From: Heracleum sosnowskyi
Taxonomy: Eukaryota; Streptophyta; Magnoliopsida; Apiales; Apiaceae
Direction: 5' to 3'
Length of the DNA stretch: 64,000 nucleotides
NCBI GenBank assembly: GCA_030848705.1
Contig: JAUIZM010000023.1
Coordinates: 558,001 to 622,000, forward strand
In this document: positions 26,880 to 39,662 of the stretch, one piece after another
Numbering within the stretch: the first letter of the stretch is position 1
How the letters are laid out: each line of letters begins with the position of its first letter
Notes under the pieces: generated by a model
Told to the model about the DNA's origin: nothing
Databases searched by the model: none
What the model saw: only the letters and a program-made list of their open reading frames with translations
Made by a program: the position numbers and the translations under genes

Positions 26880-28391
26880 TTGAAGCGGGTCGTTTTGAGG
26901 ATATTTTCTCGTAGTTTGACCCTATGGGTTTATAGAATTGCAGTAAACTTCATTTGGAGCTGTCCGGACCTGAATTGGAGCAGATACCAGGGGACGCCCG
27001 ATTACGTATACCTCTTAAGGGATCTATACAAGGAAAACGGGGATAAATTGAAGCGGGTCGTTTTGAGGATATTTTCTCGTAGTTTGACCCTATGGGTTTA
27101 TAGAATTGCAGTAAACTTCATTTGGAGCTGTCCGGACCTGAATTGGAGCAGATACCAGGGGACGCCCGATTACGTATACCTCTTAAGGGATCTATACAAG
27201 GAAAACGGGGATAAATTGAAGCGGGTCGTTTTGAGGATATTTTCTCGTAGTTTGACCCTATGGGTTTATAGAATTGCAGTAAACTTCATTTGGAGCTGTC
27301 CGGACCTGAATTGGAGCAGATACCAGGGGACGCCCGATTACGTATACCTCTTAAGGGATCTATACAAGAAAAACGGGGATAAATTGAAGCGGGTCGTTTT
27401 GTGGATATTTTCTCGTAGTTTGACCCTATGGGTTTATAGAATTGCAAAAAACTTCATTTGGAGCAGTCCGGGCTTAAATTCGAGCAGATACCAGGGGATG
27501 CCCGATTACGTATACCTCTTAAGGGAGCTATACAAGGAAAACGGGGATAAATTGAAGCGGGTCGTTTTGTGGATATTTTCTCGTAGTTTGACCCTATGGG
27601 TTTATAGAATTGCAAAAAACTTCATTTGGAGCAGTCCGGGCCTGAATTGGAGCAGATACCAGGGAACGCCCGATTACGTATACCTCTGAAGGAATCTATA
27701 CAAGGAAAACGGGGATAAATTGAAGCGGGTCGTTTTGAGGATATTTTCTCGTAGTTTGACCCTATGGGTTTATAGAATTGCAGTAAACTTCATTTGGAGC
27801 TGTCCGGACCTGAATTGGAGCAGATACCAGGGGACGCCCGATTACGTATACCTCTTAAGGGATCTATACAAGGAAAACGGGGATAAATTGAAGCGGGTCG
27901 TTTTGAGGATATTTTCTCGTAGTTTGACCCTATGGGTTTATAGAATTGCAGTAAACTTCATTTGGAGCTGTCCGGACCTGAATTGGAGTAGATACCAGGG
28001 GACGCCCGATTACGTATACCTCTTAAGGGATCTATACAAGAAAAACGGGGATAAATTGAAGCGGGTCGTTTTGTGGATATTTTCTCGTAGTTTGACCCTA
28101 TGGGTTTATAGAATTGCAAAAAACTTCATTTGGAGCAGTCCGGGCTTAAATTCGAGCAGATACCAGGGGACGCCCGATTACGTATACCTCTTAAGGGAGC
28201 TATACAAGGAAAACGGGGATAAATTGAAGCGGGTCGTTTTGTGGGTATTTTCTCGTAGTTTGACCCTATAGGTTTATAGAATTGCAAAAAACTTCATTTG
28301 GAGCAGTCCGGGCCTGAATTGGAGCAGATACCAGGGAACGCCCGATTACGTATACCTCTGAAGGAATCTATACAAGGAAAACGGGGATAAA
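26880..28391 (+). repeat. 9-mer super-unit A-A-B-C-E + A-B-C-D'/E, copy 1 (1512 bp)
   Basis: 26880-27719 has two A monomers and no D, so the frame is open for 269 codons. 27720-28391 ends with a D'/E fusion whose front reads gtgggtattttctcgtag with tatagg, a recombinant of E-like offset 31 and D-like offset 47. The B at 27888 has gagtagatacc. ggggatgcc near 27496 is private. Confidence 0.9.
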
Positions 28392-29735
28392 TTGAAGCGG
28401 GTCGTTTTGAGGATATTTTCTCGTAGTTTGACCCTATGGGTTTATAGAATTGCAGTAAACTTCATTTGGAGCTGTCCGGACCTGAATTGGAGCAGATACC
28501 AGGGGACGCCCGATTACGTATACCTCTTAAGGGATCTATACAAGGAAAACGGGGATAAATTGAAGCGGGTCGTTTTGAGGATATTTTCTCGTAGTTTGAC
28601 CCTATGGGTTTATAGAATTGCAGTAAACTTCATTTGGAGCTGTCCGGACCTGAATTGGAGCAGATACCAGGGGACGCCCGATTACGTATACCTCTTAAGG
28701 GATCTATACAAGAAAAACGGGGATAAATTGAAGCGGGTCGTTTTGTGGATATTTTCTCGTAGTTTGACCCTATGGGTTTATAGAATTGCAAAAAACTTCA
28801 TTTGGAGCAGTCCGGGCTTAAATTCGAGCAGATACCAGGGGACGCCCGATTACGTATACCTCTTAAGGGAGCTATACAAGGAAAACGGGGATAAATTGAA
28901 GCGGGTCGTTTTGTGGGTATTTTCTAGTAGTTTGACCCTATAGGTTTATAGAATTGCAAAAAACTTCATTTGGAGCAGTCCGGGCCTGAATTGGAGCAGA
29001 TACCAGGGAACGCCCGATTACGTATACCTCTGAAGGAATCTATACAAGGAAAACGGGGATAAATTGAAGCGGGTCGTTTTGAGGATATTTTCTCGTAGTT
29101 TGACCCTATGGGTTTATAGAATTGCAGTAAACTTCATTTGGAGCTGTCCGGACCTGAATTGGAGCAGATACCAGGGGACGCCCGATTACGTATACCTCTT
29201 AAGGGATCTATACAAGGAAAACGGGGATAAATTGAAGCGGGTCGTTTTGAGGATATTTTCTCGTAGTTTGACCCTATGGGTTTATAGAATTGCAGTAAAC
29301 TTCATTTGGAGCTGTCCGGACCTGAATTGGAGCAGATACCAGGGGACGCCCGATTACGTATACCTCTTAAGGGATCTATACAAGAAAAACGGGGATAAAT
29401 TGAAGCGGGTCGTTTTGTGGATATTTTCTCGTAGTTTGACCCTATGGGTTTATAGAATTGCAAAAAACTTCATTTGGAGCAGTCCGGGCTTAAATTCGAG
29501 CAGATACCAGGGGACGCCCGATTACGTATACCTCTTAAGGGAGCTATACAAGGAAAACGGGGATAAATTGAAGCGGGTCGTTTTGTGGGTATTTTCTAGT
29601 AGTTTGACCCTATAGGTTTATAGAATTGCAAAAAACTTCATTTGGAGCAGTCCGGGCCTGAATTGGAGCAGATACCAGGGAACGCCCGATTACGTATACC
29701 TCTGAAGGAATCTATACAAGGAAAACGGGGATAAA
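28392..29735 (+). repeat. Two 4-mer HORs A-B-C-D/E
   Basis: Units at 28392 and 29064 appear identical at the variant positions compared. They have the standard D/E fusion with ctagtag and tatagg in front and gaattggag, gggaacg and tgaaggaatc behind. Confidence 0.9.
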
Positions 29736-30575
29736 TTGAAGCGGGTCGTTTTGAGGATATTTTCTCGTAGTTTGACCCTATGGGTTTATAGAATTGCAGT
29801 AAACTTCATTTGGAGCTGTCCGGACCTGAATTGGAGCAGATACCAGGGGACGCCCGATTACGTATACCTCTTAAGGGATCTATACAAGGAAAACGGGGAT
29901 AAATTGAAGCGGGTCGTTTTGAGGATATTTTCTCGTAGTTTGACCCTATGGGTTTATAGAATTGCAGTAAACTTCATTTGGAGCTGTCCGGACCTGAATT
30001 GGAGCAGATACCAGGGGACGCCCGATTACGTATACCTCTTAAGGGATCTATACAAGAAAAACGGGGATAAATTGAAGCGGGTCATTTTGTGGATATTTTC
30101 TCGTAGTTTGACCCTATGGGTTTATAGAATTGCAAAAAACTTCATTTGGAGCAGTCCGGGCTTAAATTCGAGCAGATACCAGGGGACGCCCGATTACGTA
30201 TACCTCTTAAGGGAGCTATACAAGGAAAACGGGGATAAATTGAAGCGGGTCGTTTTGTGGGTATTTTCTAGTAGTTTGACCCTATAGGTTTATAGAATTG
30301 CAAAAAACTTCATTTGGAGCAGTCCGGGCCTGATTTAGAGCAGATACCAGGGGACGCCCGATTACGTATACCTCTTAAGGGAGCTATACAAGGAAAACGG
30401 GGATAAATTGAAGCGGGTCGTTTTGTGGATATTTTCTCGTAGTTTGACCCTATGGGTTTATAGAATTGCAAAAAACTTCATTTGGAGCAGTCCGGGCCTG
30501 AATTGGAGCAGATACCAGGGAACGCCCGATTACGTATACCTCTGAAGGAATCTATACAAGGAAAACGGGGATAAA
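29736..30575 (+). repeat. 5-mer HOR A-B-C-D-E
   Basis: C is of the cattttg sublineage and D of the gatttagag sublineage. It closes with a standard E. Confidence 0.9.
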
Positions 30576-32087
30576 TTGAAGCGGGTCGTTTTGAGGATAT
30601 TTTCTCGTAGTTTGACCCTATGGGTTTATAGAATTGCAGTAAACTTCATTTGGAGCTGTCCGGACCTGAATTGGAGCAGATACCAGGGGACGCCCGATTA
30701 CGTATACCTCTTAAGGGATCTATACAAGGAAAACGGGGATAAATTGAAGCGGGTCGTTTTGAGGATATTTTCTCGTAGTTTGACCCTATGGGTTTATAGA
30801 ATTGCAGTAAACTTCATTTGGAGCTGTCCGGACCTGAATTGGAGCAGATACCAGGGGACGCCCGATTACGTATACCTCTTAAGGGATCTATACAAGGAAA
30901 ACGGGGATAAATTGAAGCGGGTCGTTTTGAGGATATTTTCTCGTAGTTTGACCCTATGGGTTTATAGAATTGCAGTAAACTTCATTTGGAGCTGTCCGGA
31001 CCTGAATTGGAGCAGATACCAGGGGACGCCCGATTACGTATACCTCTTAAGGGATCTATACAAGAAAAACGGGGATAAATTGAAGCGGGTCGTTTTGTGG
31101 ATATTTTCTCGTAGTTTGACCCTATGGGTTTATAGAATTGCAAAAAACTTCATTTGGAGCAGTCCGGGCTTAAATTCGAGCAGATACCAGGGGACGCCCG
31201 ATTACGTATACCTCTTAAGGGAGCTATACAAGGAAAACGGGGATAAATTGAAGCGGGTCGTTTTGTGGATATTTTCTCGTAGTTTGACCCTATGGGTTTA
31301 TAGAATTGCAAAAAACTTCATTTGGAGCAGTCCGGGCCTGAATTGGAGCAGATACCAGGGAACGCCCGATTACGTATACCTCTGAAGGAATCTATACAAG
31401 GAAAACGGGGATAAATTGAAGCGGGTCGTTTTGAGGATATTTTCTCGTAGTTTGACCCTATGGGTTTATAGAATTGCAGTAAACTTCATTTGGAGCTGTC
31501 CGGACCTGAATTGGAGCAGATACCAGGGGACGCCCGATTACGTATACCTCTTAAGGGATCTATACAAGGAAAACGGGGATAAATTGAAGCGGGTCGTTTT
31601 GAGGATATTTTCTCGTAGTTTGACCCTATGGGTTTATAGAATTGCAGTAAACTTCATTTGGAGCTGTCCGGACCTGAATTGGAGTAGATACCAGGGGACG
31701 CCCGATTACGTATACCTCTTAAGGGATCTATACAAGAAAAACGGGGATAAATTGAAGCGGGTCGTTTTGTGGATATTTTCTCGTAGTTTGACCCTATGGG
31801 TTTATAGAATTGCAAAAAACTTCATTTGGAGCAGTCCGGGCTTAAATTCGAGCAGATACCAGGGGACGCCCGATTACGTATACCTCTTAAGGGAGCTATA
31901 CAAGGAAAACGGGGATAAATTGAAGCGGGTCGTTTTGTGGGTATTTTCTCGTAGTTTGACCCTATAGGTTTATAGAATTGCAAAAAACTTCATTTGGAGC
32001 AGTCCGGGCCTGAATTGGAGCAGATACCAGGGAACGCCCGATTACGTATACCTCTGAAGGAATCTATACAAGGAAAACGGGGATAAA
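30576..32087 (+). repeat. 9-mer super-unit A-A-B-C-E + A-B-C-D'/E, copy 2
   Basis: Same order as 26880-28391, including the D'/E fusion with tctcgtag plus tatagg (31920) and gagtagatacc in B (near 31683). It lacks the ggggatgcc change of copy 1. Confidence 0.9.
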
Positions 32088-32927
32088 TTGAAGCGGGTCG
32101 TTTTGAGGATATTTTCTCGTAGTTTGACCCTATGGGTTTATAGAATTGCAGTAAACTTCATTTGGAGCTGTCCGGACCTGAATTGGAGCAGATACCAGGG
32201 GACGCCCGATTACGTATACCTCTTAAGGGATCTATACAAGGAAAACGGGGATAAATTGAAGCGGGTCGTTTTGAGGATATTTTCTCGTAGTTTGACCCTA
32301 TGGGTTTATAGAATTGCAGTAAACTTCATTTGGAGCTGTCCGGACCTGAATTGGAGCAGATACCAGGGGACGCCCGATTACGTATACCTCTTAAGGGATC
32401 TATACAAGAAAAACGGGGATAAATTGAAGCGGGTCGTTTTGTGGATATTTTCTCGTAGTTTGACCCTATGGGTTTATAGAATTGCAAAAAACTTCATTTG
32501 GAGCAGTCCGGGCTTAAATTCGAGCAGATACCAGGGGACGCCCGATTACGTATACCTCTTAAGGGAGCTATACAAGGAAAACGGGGATAAATTGAAGCGG
32601 GTCGTTTTGTGGGTATTTTCTAGTAGTTTGACCCTATAGGTTTATAGAATTGCAAAAAACTTCATTTGGAGCAGTCCGGGCCTGATTTAGAGCAGATACC
32701 AGGGGACGCCCGATTACGTATACCTCTTAAGGGAGCTATACAAGGAAAACGGGGATAAATTGAAGCGGGTCGTTTTGTGGATATTTTCTCGTAGTTTGAC
32801 CCTATGGGTTTATAGAATTGCAAAAAACTTCATTTGGAGCAGTCCGGGCCTGAATTGGAGCAGATACCAGGGAACGCCCGATTACGTATACCTCTGAAGG
32901 AATCTATACAAGGAAAACGGGGATAAA
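32088..32927 (+). repeat. 5-mer HOR A-B-C-D-E
   Basis: D is of the gatttagag sublineage and C of the cgttttg form. With the super-units on either side it makes a 2352-bp (14-monomer) period between 30576 and 32928. Confidence 0.9.
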
Positions 32928-34439
32928 TTGAAGCGGGTCGTTTTGAGGATATTTTCTCGTAGTTTGACCCTATGGGTTTATAGAATTGCAGTAAACTTCA
33001 TTTGGAGCTGTCCGGACCTGAATTGGAGCAGATACCAGGGGACGCCCGATTACGTATACCTCTTAAGGGATCTATACAAGGAAAACGGGGATAAATTGAA
33101 GCGGGTCGTTTTGAGGATATTTTCTCGTAGTTTGACCCTATGGGTTTATAGAATTGCAGTAAACTTCATTTGGAGCTGTCCGGACCTGAATTGGAGCAGA
33201 TACCAGGGGACGCCCGATTACGTATACCTCTTAAGGGATCTATACAAGGAAAACGGGGATAAATTGAAGCGGGTCGTTTTGAGGATATTTTCTCGTAGTT
33301 TGACCCTATGGGTTTATAGAATTGCAGTAAACTTCATTTGGAGCTGTCCGGACCTGAATTGGAGCAGATACCAGGGGACGCCCGATTACGTATACCTCTT
33401 AAGGGATCTATACAAGAAAAACGGGGATAAATTGAAGCGGGTCGTTTTGTGGATATTTTCTCGTAGTTTGACCCTATGGGTTTATAGAATTGCAAAAAAC
33501 TTCATTTGGAGCAGTCCGGGCTTAAATTCGAGCAGATACCAGGGGACGCCCGATTACGTATACCTCTTAAGGGAGCTATACAAGGAAAACGGGGATAAAT
33601 TGAAGCGGGTCGTTTTGTGGATATTTTCTCGTAGTTTGACCCTATGGGTTTATAGAATTGCAAAAAACTTCATTTGGAGCAGTCCGGGCCTGAATTGGAG
33701 CAGATACCAGGGAACGCCCGATTACGTATACCTCTGAAGGAATCTATACAAGGAAAACGGGGATAAATTGAAGCGGGTCGTTTTGAGGATATTTTCTCGT
33801 AGTTTGACCCTATGGGTTTATAGAATTGCAGTAAACTTCATTTGGAGCTGTCCGGACCTGAATTGGAGCAGATACCAGGGGACGCCCGATTACGTATACC
33901 TCTTAAGGGATCTATACAAGGAAAACGGGGATAAATTGAAGCGGGTCGTTTTGAGGATATTTTCTCGTAGTTTGACCCTATGGGTTTATAGAATTGCAGT
34001 AAACTTCATTTGGAGCTGTCCGGACCTGAATTGGAGCAGATACCAGGGGACGCCCGATTACGTATACCTCTTAAGGGATCTATACAAGAAAAACGGGGAT
34101 AAATTGAAGCGGGTCGTTTTGTGGATATTTTCTCGTAGTTTGACCCTATGGGTTTATAGAATTGCAAAAAACTTCATTTGGAGCAGTCCGGGCTTAAATT
34201 CGAGCAGATACCAGGGGACGCCCGATTACGTATACCTCTTAAGGGAGCTATACAAGGAAAACGGGGATAAATTGAAGCGGGTCGTTTTGTGGGTATTTTC
34301 TCGTAGTTTGACCCTATAGGTTTATAGAATTGCAAAAAACTTCATTTGGAGCAGTCCGGGCCTGAATTGGAGCAGATACCAGGGAACGCCCGATTACGTA
34401 TACCTCTGAAGGAATCTATACAAGGAAAACGGGGATAAA
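32928..34439 (+). repeat. 9-mer super-unit A-A-B-C-E + A-B-C-D'/E, copy 3
   Basis: Same order as copies 1 and 2, but the second B (33936) has gagcagatacc rather than gagtagatacc, so this copy lacks or has lost the marker. Confidence 0.9.
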
Positions 34440-34775
34440 TTGAAGCGGGTCGTTTTGAGGATATTTTCTCGTAGTTTGACCCTATGGGTTTATAGAATTG
34501 CAGTAAACTTCATTTGGAGCAGTCCGGGCCTGATTTAGAGCAGATACCAGGGGACGCCCGATTACGTATACCTCTTAAGGGAGCTATACAAGGAAAACGG
34601 GGATAAATTGAAGCGGGTCGTTTTGTGGATATTTTCTCGTAGTTTGACCCTATGGGTTTATAGAATTGCAAAAAACTTCATTTGGAGCAGTCCGGGCCTG
34701 AATTGGAGCAGATACCAGGGAACGCCCGATTACGTATACCTCTGAAGGAATCTATACAAGGAAAACGGGGATAAA
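34440..34775 (+). repeat. 2-mer A/D-E
   Basis: The monomer at 34440 starts as A (gaggat, gcagtaaac) and switches to D (agtccgggcctgatttagag, gggagc). It is followed by a normal E. A single A-to-D exchange would remove three monomers from an A-B-C-D-E unit. Confidence 0.88.
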
Positions 34776-36287
34776 TTGAAGCGGGTCGTTTTGAGGATAT
34801 TTTCTCGTAGTTTGACCCTATGGGTTTATAGAATTGCAGTAAACTTCATTTGGAGCTGTCCGGACCTGAATTGGAGCAGATACCAGGGGACGCCCGATTA
34901 CGTATACCTCTTAAGGGATCTATACAAGGAAAACAGGGATAAATTGAAGCGGGTCGTTTTGAGGATATTTTCTCGTAGTTTGACCCTATGGGTTTATAGA
35001 ATTGCAGTAAACTTCATTTGGAGCTGTCCGGACCTGAATTGGAGCAGATACCAGGGGACGCCCGATTACGTATACCTCTTAAGGGATCTATACAAGGAAA
35101 ACGGGGATAAATTGAAGCGGGTCGTTTTGAGGATATTTTCTCGTAGTTTGACCCTATGGGTTTATAGAATTGCAGTAAACTTCATTTGGAGCTGTCCGGA
35201 CCTGAATTGGAGCAGATACCAGGGGACGCCCGATTACGTATACCTCTTAAGGGATCTATACAAGAAAAACGGGGATAAATTGAAGCGGGTCGTTTTGTGG
35301 ATATTTTCTCGTAGTTTGACCCTATGGGTTTATAGAATTGCAAAAAACTTCATTTGGAGCAGTCCGGGCTTAAATTCGAGCAGATACCAGGGGACGCCCG
35401 ATTACGTATACCTCTTAAGGGAGCTATACAAGGAAAACGGGGATAAATTGAAGCGGGTCGTTTTGTGGATATTTTCTCGTAGTTTGACCCTATGGGTTTA
35501 TAGAATTGCAAAAAACTTCATTTGGAGCAGTCCGGGCCTGAATTGGAGCAGATACCAGGGAACGCCCGATTACGTATACCTCTGAAGGAATCTATACAAG
35601 GAAAACGGGGATAAATTGAAGCGGGTCGTTTTGAGGATATTTTCTCGTAGTTTGACCCTATGGGTTTATAGAATTGCAGTAAACTTCATTTGGAGCTGTC
35701 CGGACCTGAATTGGAGCAGATACCAGGGGACGCCCGATTACGTATACCTCTTAAGGGATCTATACAAGGAAAACGGGGATAAATTGAAGCGGGTCGTTTT
35801 GAGGATATTTTCTCGTAGTTTGACCCTATGGGTTTATAGAATTGCAGTAAACTTCATTTGGAGCTGTCCGGACCTGAATTGGAGTAGATACCAGGGGACG
35901 CCCGATTACGTATACCTCTTAAGGGATCTATACAAGAAAAACGGGGATAAATTGAAGCGGGTCGTTTTGTGGATATTTTCTCGTAGTTTGACCCTATGGG
36001 TTTATAGAATTGCAAAAAACTTCATTTGGAGCAGTCCGGGCTTAAATTCGAGCAGATACCAGGGGACGCCCGATTACGTATACCTCTTAAGGGAGCTATA
36101 CAAGGAAAACGGGGATAAATTGAAGCGGGTCGTTTTGTGGGTATTTTCTCGTAGTTTGACCCTATAGGTTTATAGAATTGCAAAAAACTTCATTTGGAGC
36201 AGTCCGGGCCTGAATTGGAGCAGATACCAGGGAACGCCCGATTACGTATACCTCTGAAGGAATCTATACAAGGAAAACGGGGATAAA
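34776..36287 (+). repeat. 9-mer super-unit A-A-B-C-E + A-B-C-D'/E, copy 4
   Basis: Has the D'/E fusion (36120) and gagtagatacc in B (near 35883). The first A has aaacaggga near 34933 as a private change. Confidence 0.9.
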
Positions 36288-36959
36288 TTGAAGCGGGTCG
36301 TTTTGAGGATATTTTCTCGTAGTTTGACCCTATGGGTTTATAGAATTGCAGTAAACTTCATTTGGAGCTGTCCGGACCTGAATTGGAGCAGATACCAGGG
36401 GACGCCCGATTACGTATACCTCTTAAGGGATCTATACAAGGAAAACGGGGATAAATTGAAGCGGGTCGTTTTGAGGATATTTTCTCGTAGTTTGACCCTA
36501 TGGGTTTATAGAATTGCAGTAAACTTCATTTGGAGCTGTCCGGACCTGAATTGGAGCAGATACCAGGGGACGCCCGATTACGTATACCTCTTAAGGGATC
36601 TATACAAGAAAAACGGGGATAAATTGAAGCGGGTCGTTTTGTGGATATTTTCTCGTAGTTTGACCCTATGGGTTTATAGAATTGCAAAAAACTTCATTTG
36701 GAGCAGTCCGGGCTTAAATTCGAGCAGATACCAGGGGACGCCCGATTACGTATACCTCTTAAGGGAGCTATACAAGGAAAACGGGGATAAATTGAAGCGG
36801 GTCGTTTTGTGGGTATTTTCTAGTAGTTTGACCCTATAGGTTTATAGAATTGCAAAAAACTTCATTTGGAGCAGTCCGGGCCTGAATTGGAGCAGATACC
36901 AGGGAACGCCCGATTACGTATACCTCTGAAGGAATCTATACAAGGAAAACGGGGATAAA
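36288..36959 (+). repeat. 4-mer HOR A-B-C-D/E
   Basis: Standard 672-bp unit with the ctagtag/tatagg D/E fusion. It directly precedes the unit that contains the out-of-register junction. Confidence 0.9.
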
Positions 36960-37982
36960 TTGAAGCGGGTCGTTTTGAGGATATTTTCTCGTAGTTTGAC
37001 CCTATGGGTTTATAGAATTGCAGTAAACTTCATTTGGAGCTGTCCGGACCTGAATTGGAGCAGATACCAGGGGACGCCCGATTACGTATACCTCTTAAGG
37101 GATCTATACAAGGAAAACGGGGATAAATTGAAGCGGGTCGTTTTGAGGATATTTTCTCGTAGTTTGACCCTATGGGTTTATAGAATTGCAGTAAACTTCA
37201 TTTGGAGCTGTCCGGACCTGAATTGGAGCAGATACCAGGGGACGCCCGATTACGTATACCTCTTAAGGGAGCTATACAAGGAAAACGGGGATAAATTGAA
37301 GCGGGTCGTTTTGTGGGTATTTTCTATGAGGATATTTTCTCGTAGTTTGACCCTATGGGTTTATAGAATTGCAGTAAACTTCATTTGGAGCTGTCCGGAC
37401 CTGAATTGGAGCAGATACCAGGGGACGCCCGATTACGTATACCTCTTAAGGGATCTATACAAGGAAAACGGGGATAAATTGAAGCGGGTCGTTTTGAGGA
37501 TATTTTCTCGTAGTTTGACCCTATGGGTTTATAGAATTGCAGTAAACTTCATTTGGAGCTGTCCGGACCTGAATTGGAGCAGATACCAGGGGACGCCCGA
37601 TTACGTATACCTCTTAAGGGATCTATACAAGAAAAACGGGGATAAATTGAAGCGGGTCGTTTTGTGGATATTTTCTCGTAGTTTGACCCTATGGGTTTAT
37701 AGAATTGCAAAAAACTTCATTTGGAGCAGTCCGGGCTTAAATTCGAGCAGATACCAGGGGACGCCCGATTACGTATACCTCTTAAGGGAGCTATACAAGG
37801 AAAACGGGGATAAATTGAAGCAGGTCGTTTTGTGGGTATTTTCTAGTAGTTTGACCCTATAGGTTTATAGAATTGCAAAAAACTTCATTTGGAGCAGTCC
37901 GGGCCTGAATTGGAGCAGATACCAGGGAACGCCCGATTACGTATACCTCTGAAGGAATCTATACAAGGAAAACGGGGATAAA
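36960..37982 (+). repeat. 6-mer containing the 183-bp recombinant monomer (1023 bp)
   Basis: Order: A (36960), A/C fusion ending gggagcta (37128), a 183-bp D/A recombinant (37296-37478), B (37479), C (37647), D/E with gaagcaggtc (37815). The 15 extra bases keep the plus frame open, so a 300-codon stretch spans the junction. Confidence 0.92.
37312..37341 (+). other. Out-of-register junction: 15-bp partial duplication
   Basis: A D-type start (ttttgtgggtattttcta, offsets up to 31) is followed immediately by tgaggatattttctcg, which is A-type from offset 17. The breakpoint is 37326/37327, and offsets 17-31 are present twice in two different type versions. Downstream monomers start at 168k+15. It also creates the in-frame ATG at 37326-37328. 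The two halves are different monomer types, so unequal exchange between misaligned monomers explains it better than replication slippage within one monomer. Confidence 0.93.
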
Positions 37983-39662
37983 TTGAAGCGGGTCGTTTTG
38001 AGGATATTTTCTCGTAGTTTGACCCTATGGGTTTATAGAATTGCAGTAAACTTCATTTGGAGCTGTCCGGACCTGAATTGGAGCAGATACCAGGGGACGC
38101 CCGATTACGTATACCTCTTAAGGGATCTATACAAGGAAAACGGGGATAAATTGAAGCGGGTCGTTTTGAGGATATTTTCTCGTAGTTTGACCCTATGGGT
38201 TTATAGAATTGCAGTAAACTTCATTTGGAGCTGTCCGGACCTGAATTGGAGCAGATACCAGGGGACGCCCGATTACGTATACCTCTTAAGGGATCTATAC
38301 AAGAAAAATGGGGATAAATTGAAGCGGGTCATTTTGTGGATATTTTCTCGTAGTTTGACCCTATGGGTTTATAGAATTGCAAAAAACTTCATTTGGAGCA
38401 GTCCGGGCTTAAATTCGAGTAGATACCAGGGGACGCCCGATTACGTATACCTCTTAAGGGAGCTATACAAGGAAAACGGGGATAAATTGAAGCGGGTCGT
38501 TTTGTGGGTATTTTCTAGTAGTTTGACCCTATAGGTTTATAGAATTGCAAAAAACTTCATTTGGAGCAGTCCGGGCCTGATTTAGAGCAGATACCAGGGG
38601 ACGCCCGATTACGTATACCTCTTAAGGGAGCTATACAAGGAAAACGGGGATAAATTGAAGCGGGTCGTTTTGTGGATATTTTCTCGTAGTTTGACCCTAT
38701 GGGTTTATAGAATTGCAAAAAACTTCATTTGGAGCAGTCCGGGCCTGAATTGGAGCAGATACCAGGGAACGCCCGATTACGTATACCTCTGAAGGAATCT
38801 ATACAAGGAAAACGGGGATAAATTGAAGCGGGTCGTTTTGAGGATATTTTCTCGTAGTTTGACCCTATGGGTTTATAGAATTGCAGTAAACTTCATTTGG
38901 AGCTGTCCGGACCTGAATTGGAGCAGATACCAGGGGACGCCCGATTACGTATACCTCTTAAGGGATCTATACAAGGAAAACGGGGATAAATTGAAGCGGG
39001 TCGTTTTGAGGATATTTTCTCGTAGTTTGACCCTATGGGTTTATAGAATTGCAGTAAACTTCATTTGGAGCTGTCCGGACCTGAATTGGAGCAGATACCA
39101 GGGGACGCCCGATTACGTATACCTCTTAAGGGATCTATACAAGGAAAACGGGGATAAATTGAAGCGGGTCGTTTTGAGGATATTTTCTCGTAGTTTGACC
39201 CTATGGGTTTATAGAATTGCAGTAAACTTCATTTGGAGCTGTCCGGACCTGAATTGGAGCAGATACCAGGGGACGCCCGATTACGTATACCTCTTAAGGG
39301 ATCTATACAAGAAAAACGGGGATAAATTGAAGCGGGTCGTTTTGTGGATATTTTCTCGTAGTTTGACCCTATGGGTTTATAGAATTGCAAAAAACTTCAT
39401 TTGGAGCAGTCCGGGCTTAAATTCGAGCAGATACCAGGGGACGCCCGATTACGTATACCTCTTAAGGGAGCTATACAAGGAAAACGGGGATAAATTGAAG
39501 CGGGTCGTTTTGTGGATATTTTCTCGTAGTTTGACCCTATGGGTTTATAGAATTGCAAAAAACTTCATTTGGAGCAGTCCGGGCCTGAATTGGAGCAGAT
39601 ACCAGGGAACGCCCGATTACGTATACCTCTGAAGGAATCTATACAAGGAAAACGGGGATAAA
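37983..39662 (+). repeat. A-B-C-D-E + A-A-B-C-E, copy 1 of a 22-monomer-spaced duplication
   Basis: Matches 41679-43358 at 3696 bp. Shared marks are gaagcaggtc in the preceding D/E (37815, 41511), cgagtagatac in C, the cattttg C and the gatttagag D. aaaaatgggg near 38306 is private to this copy. Confidence 0.9.

Noticed and set aside
37296..37478. 15-bp insertion as simple sequencing error
   Set aside because: The extra bases exactly duplicate offsets 17-31 in a different type version and coincide with a D-to-A type switch. Recombination explains this better than random error, though read support should be confirmed.
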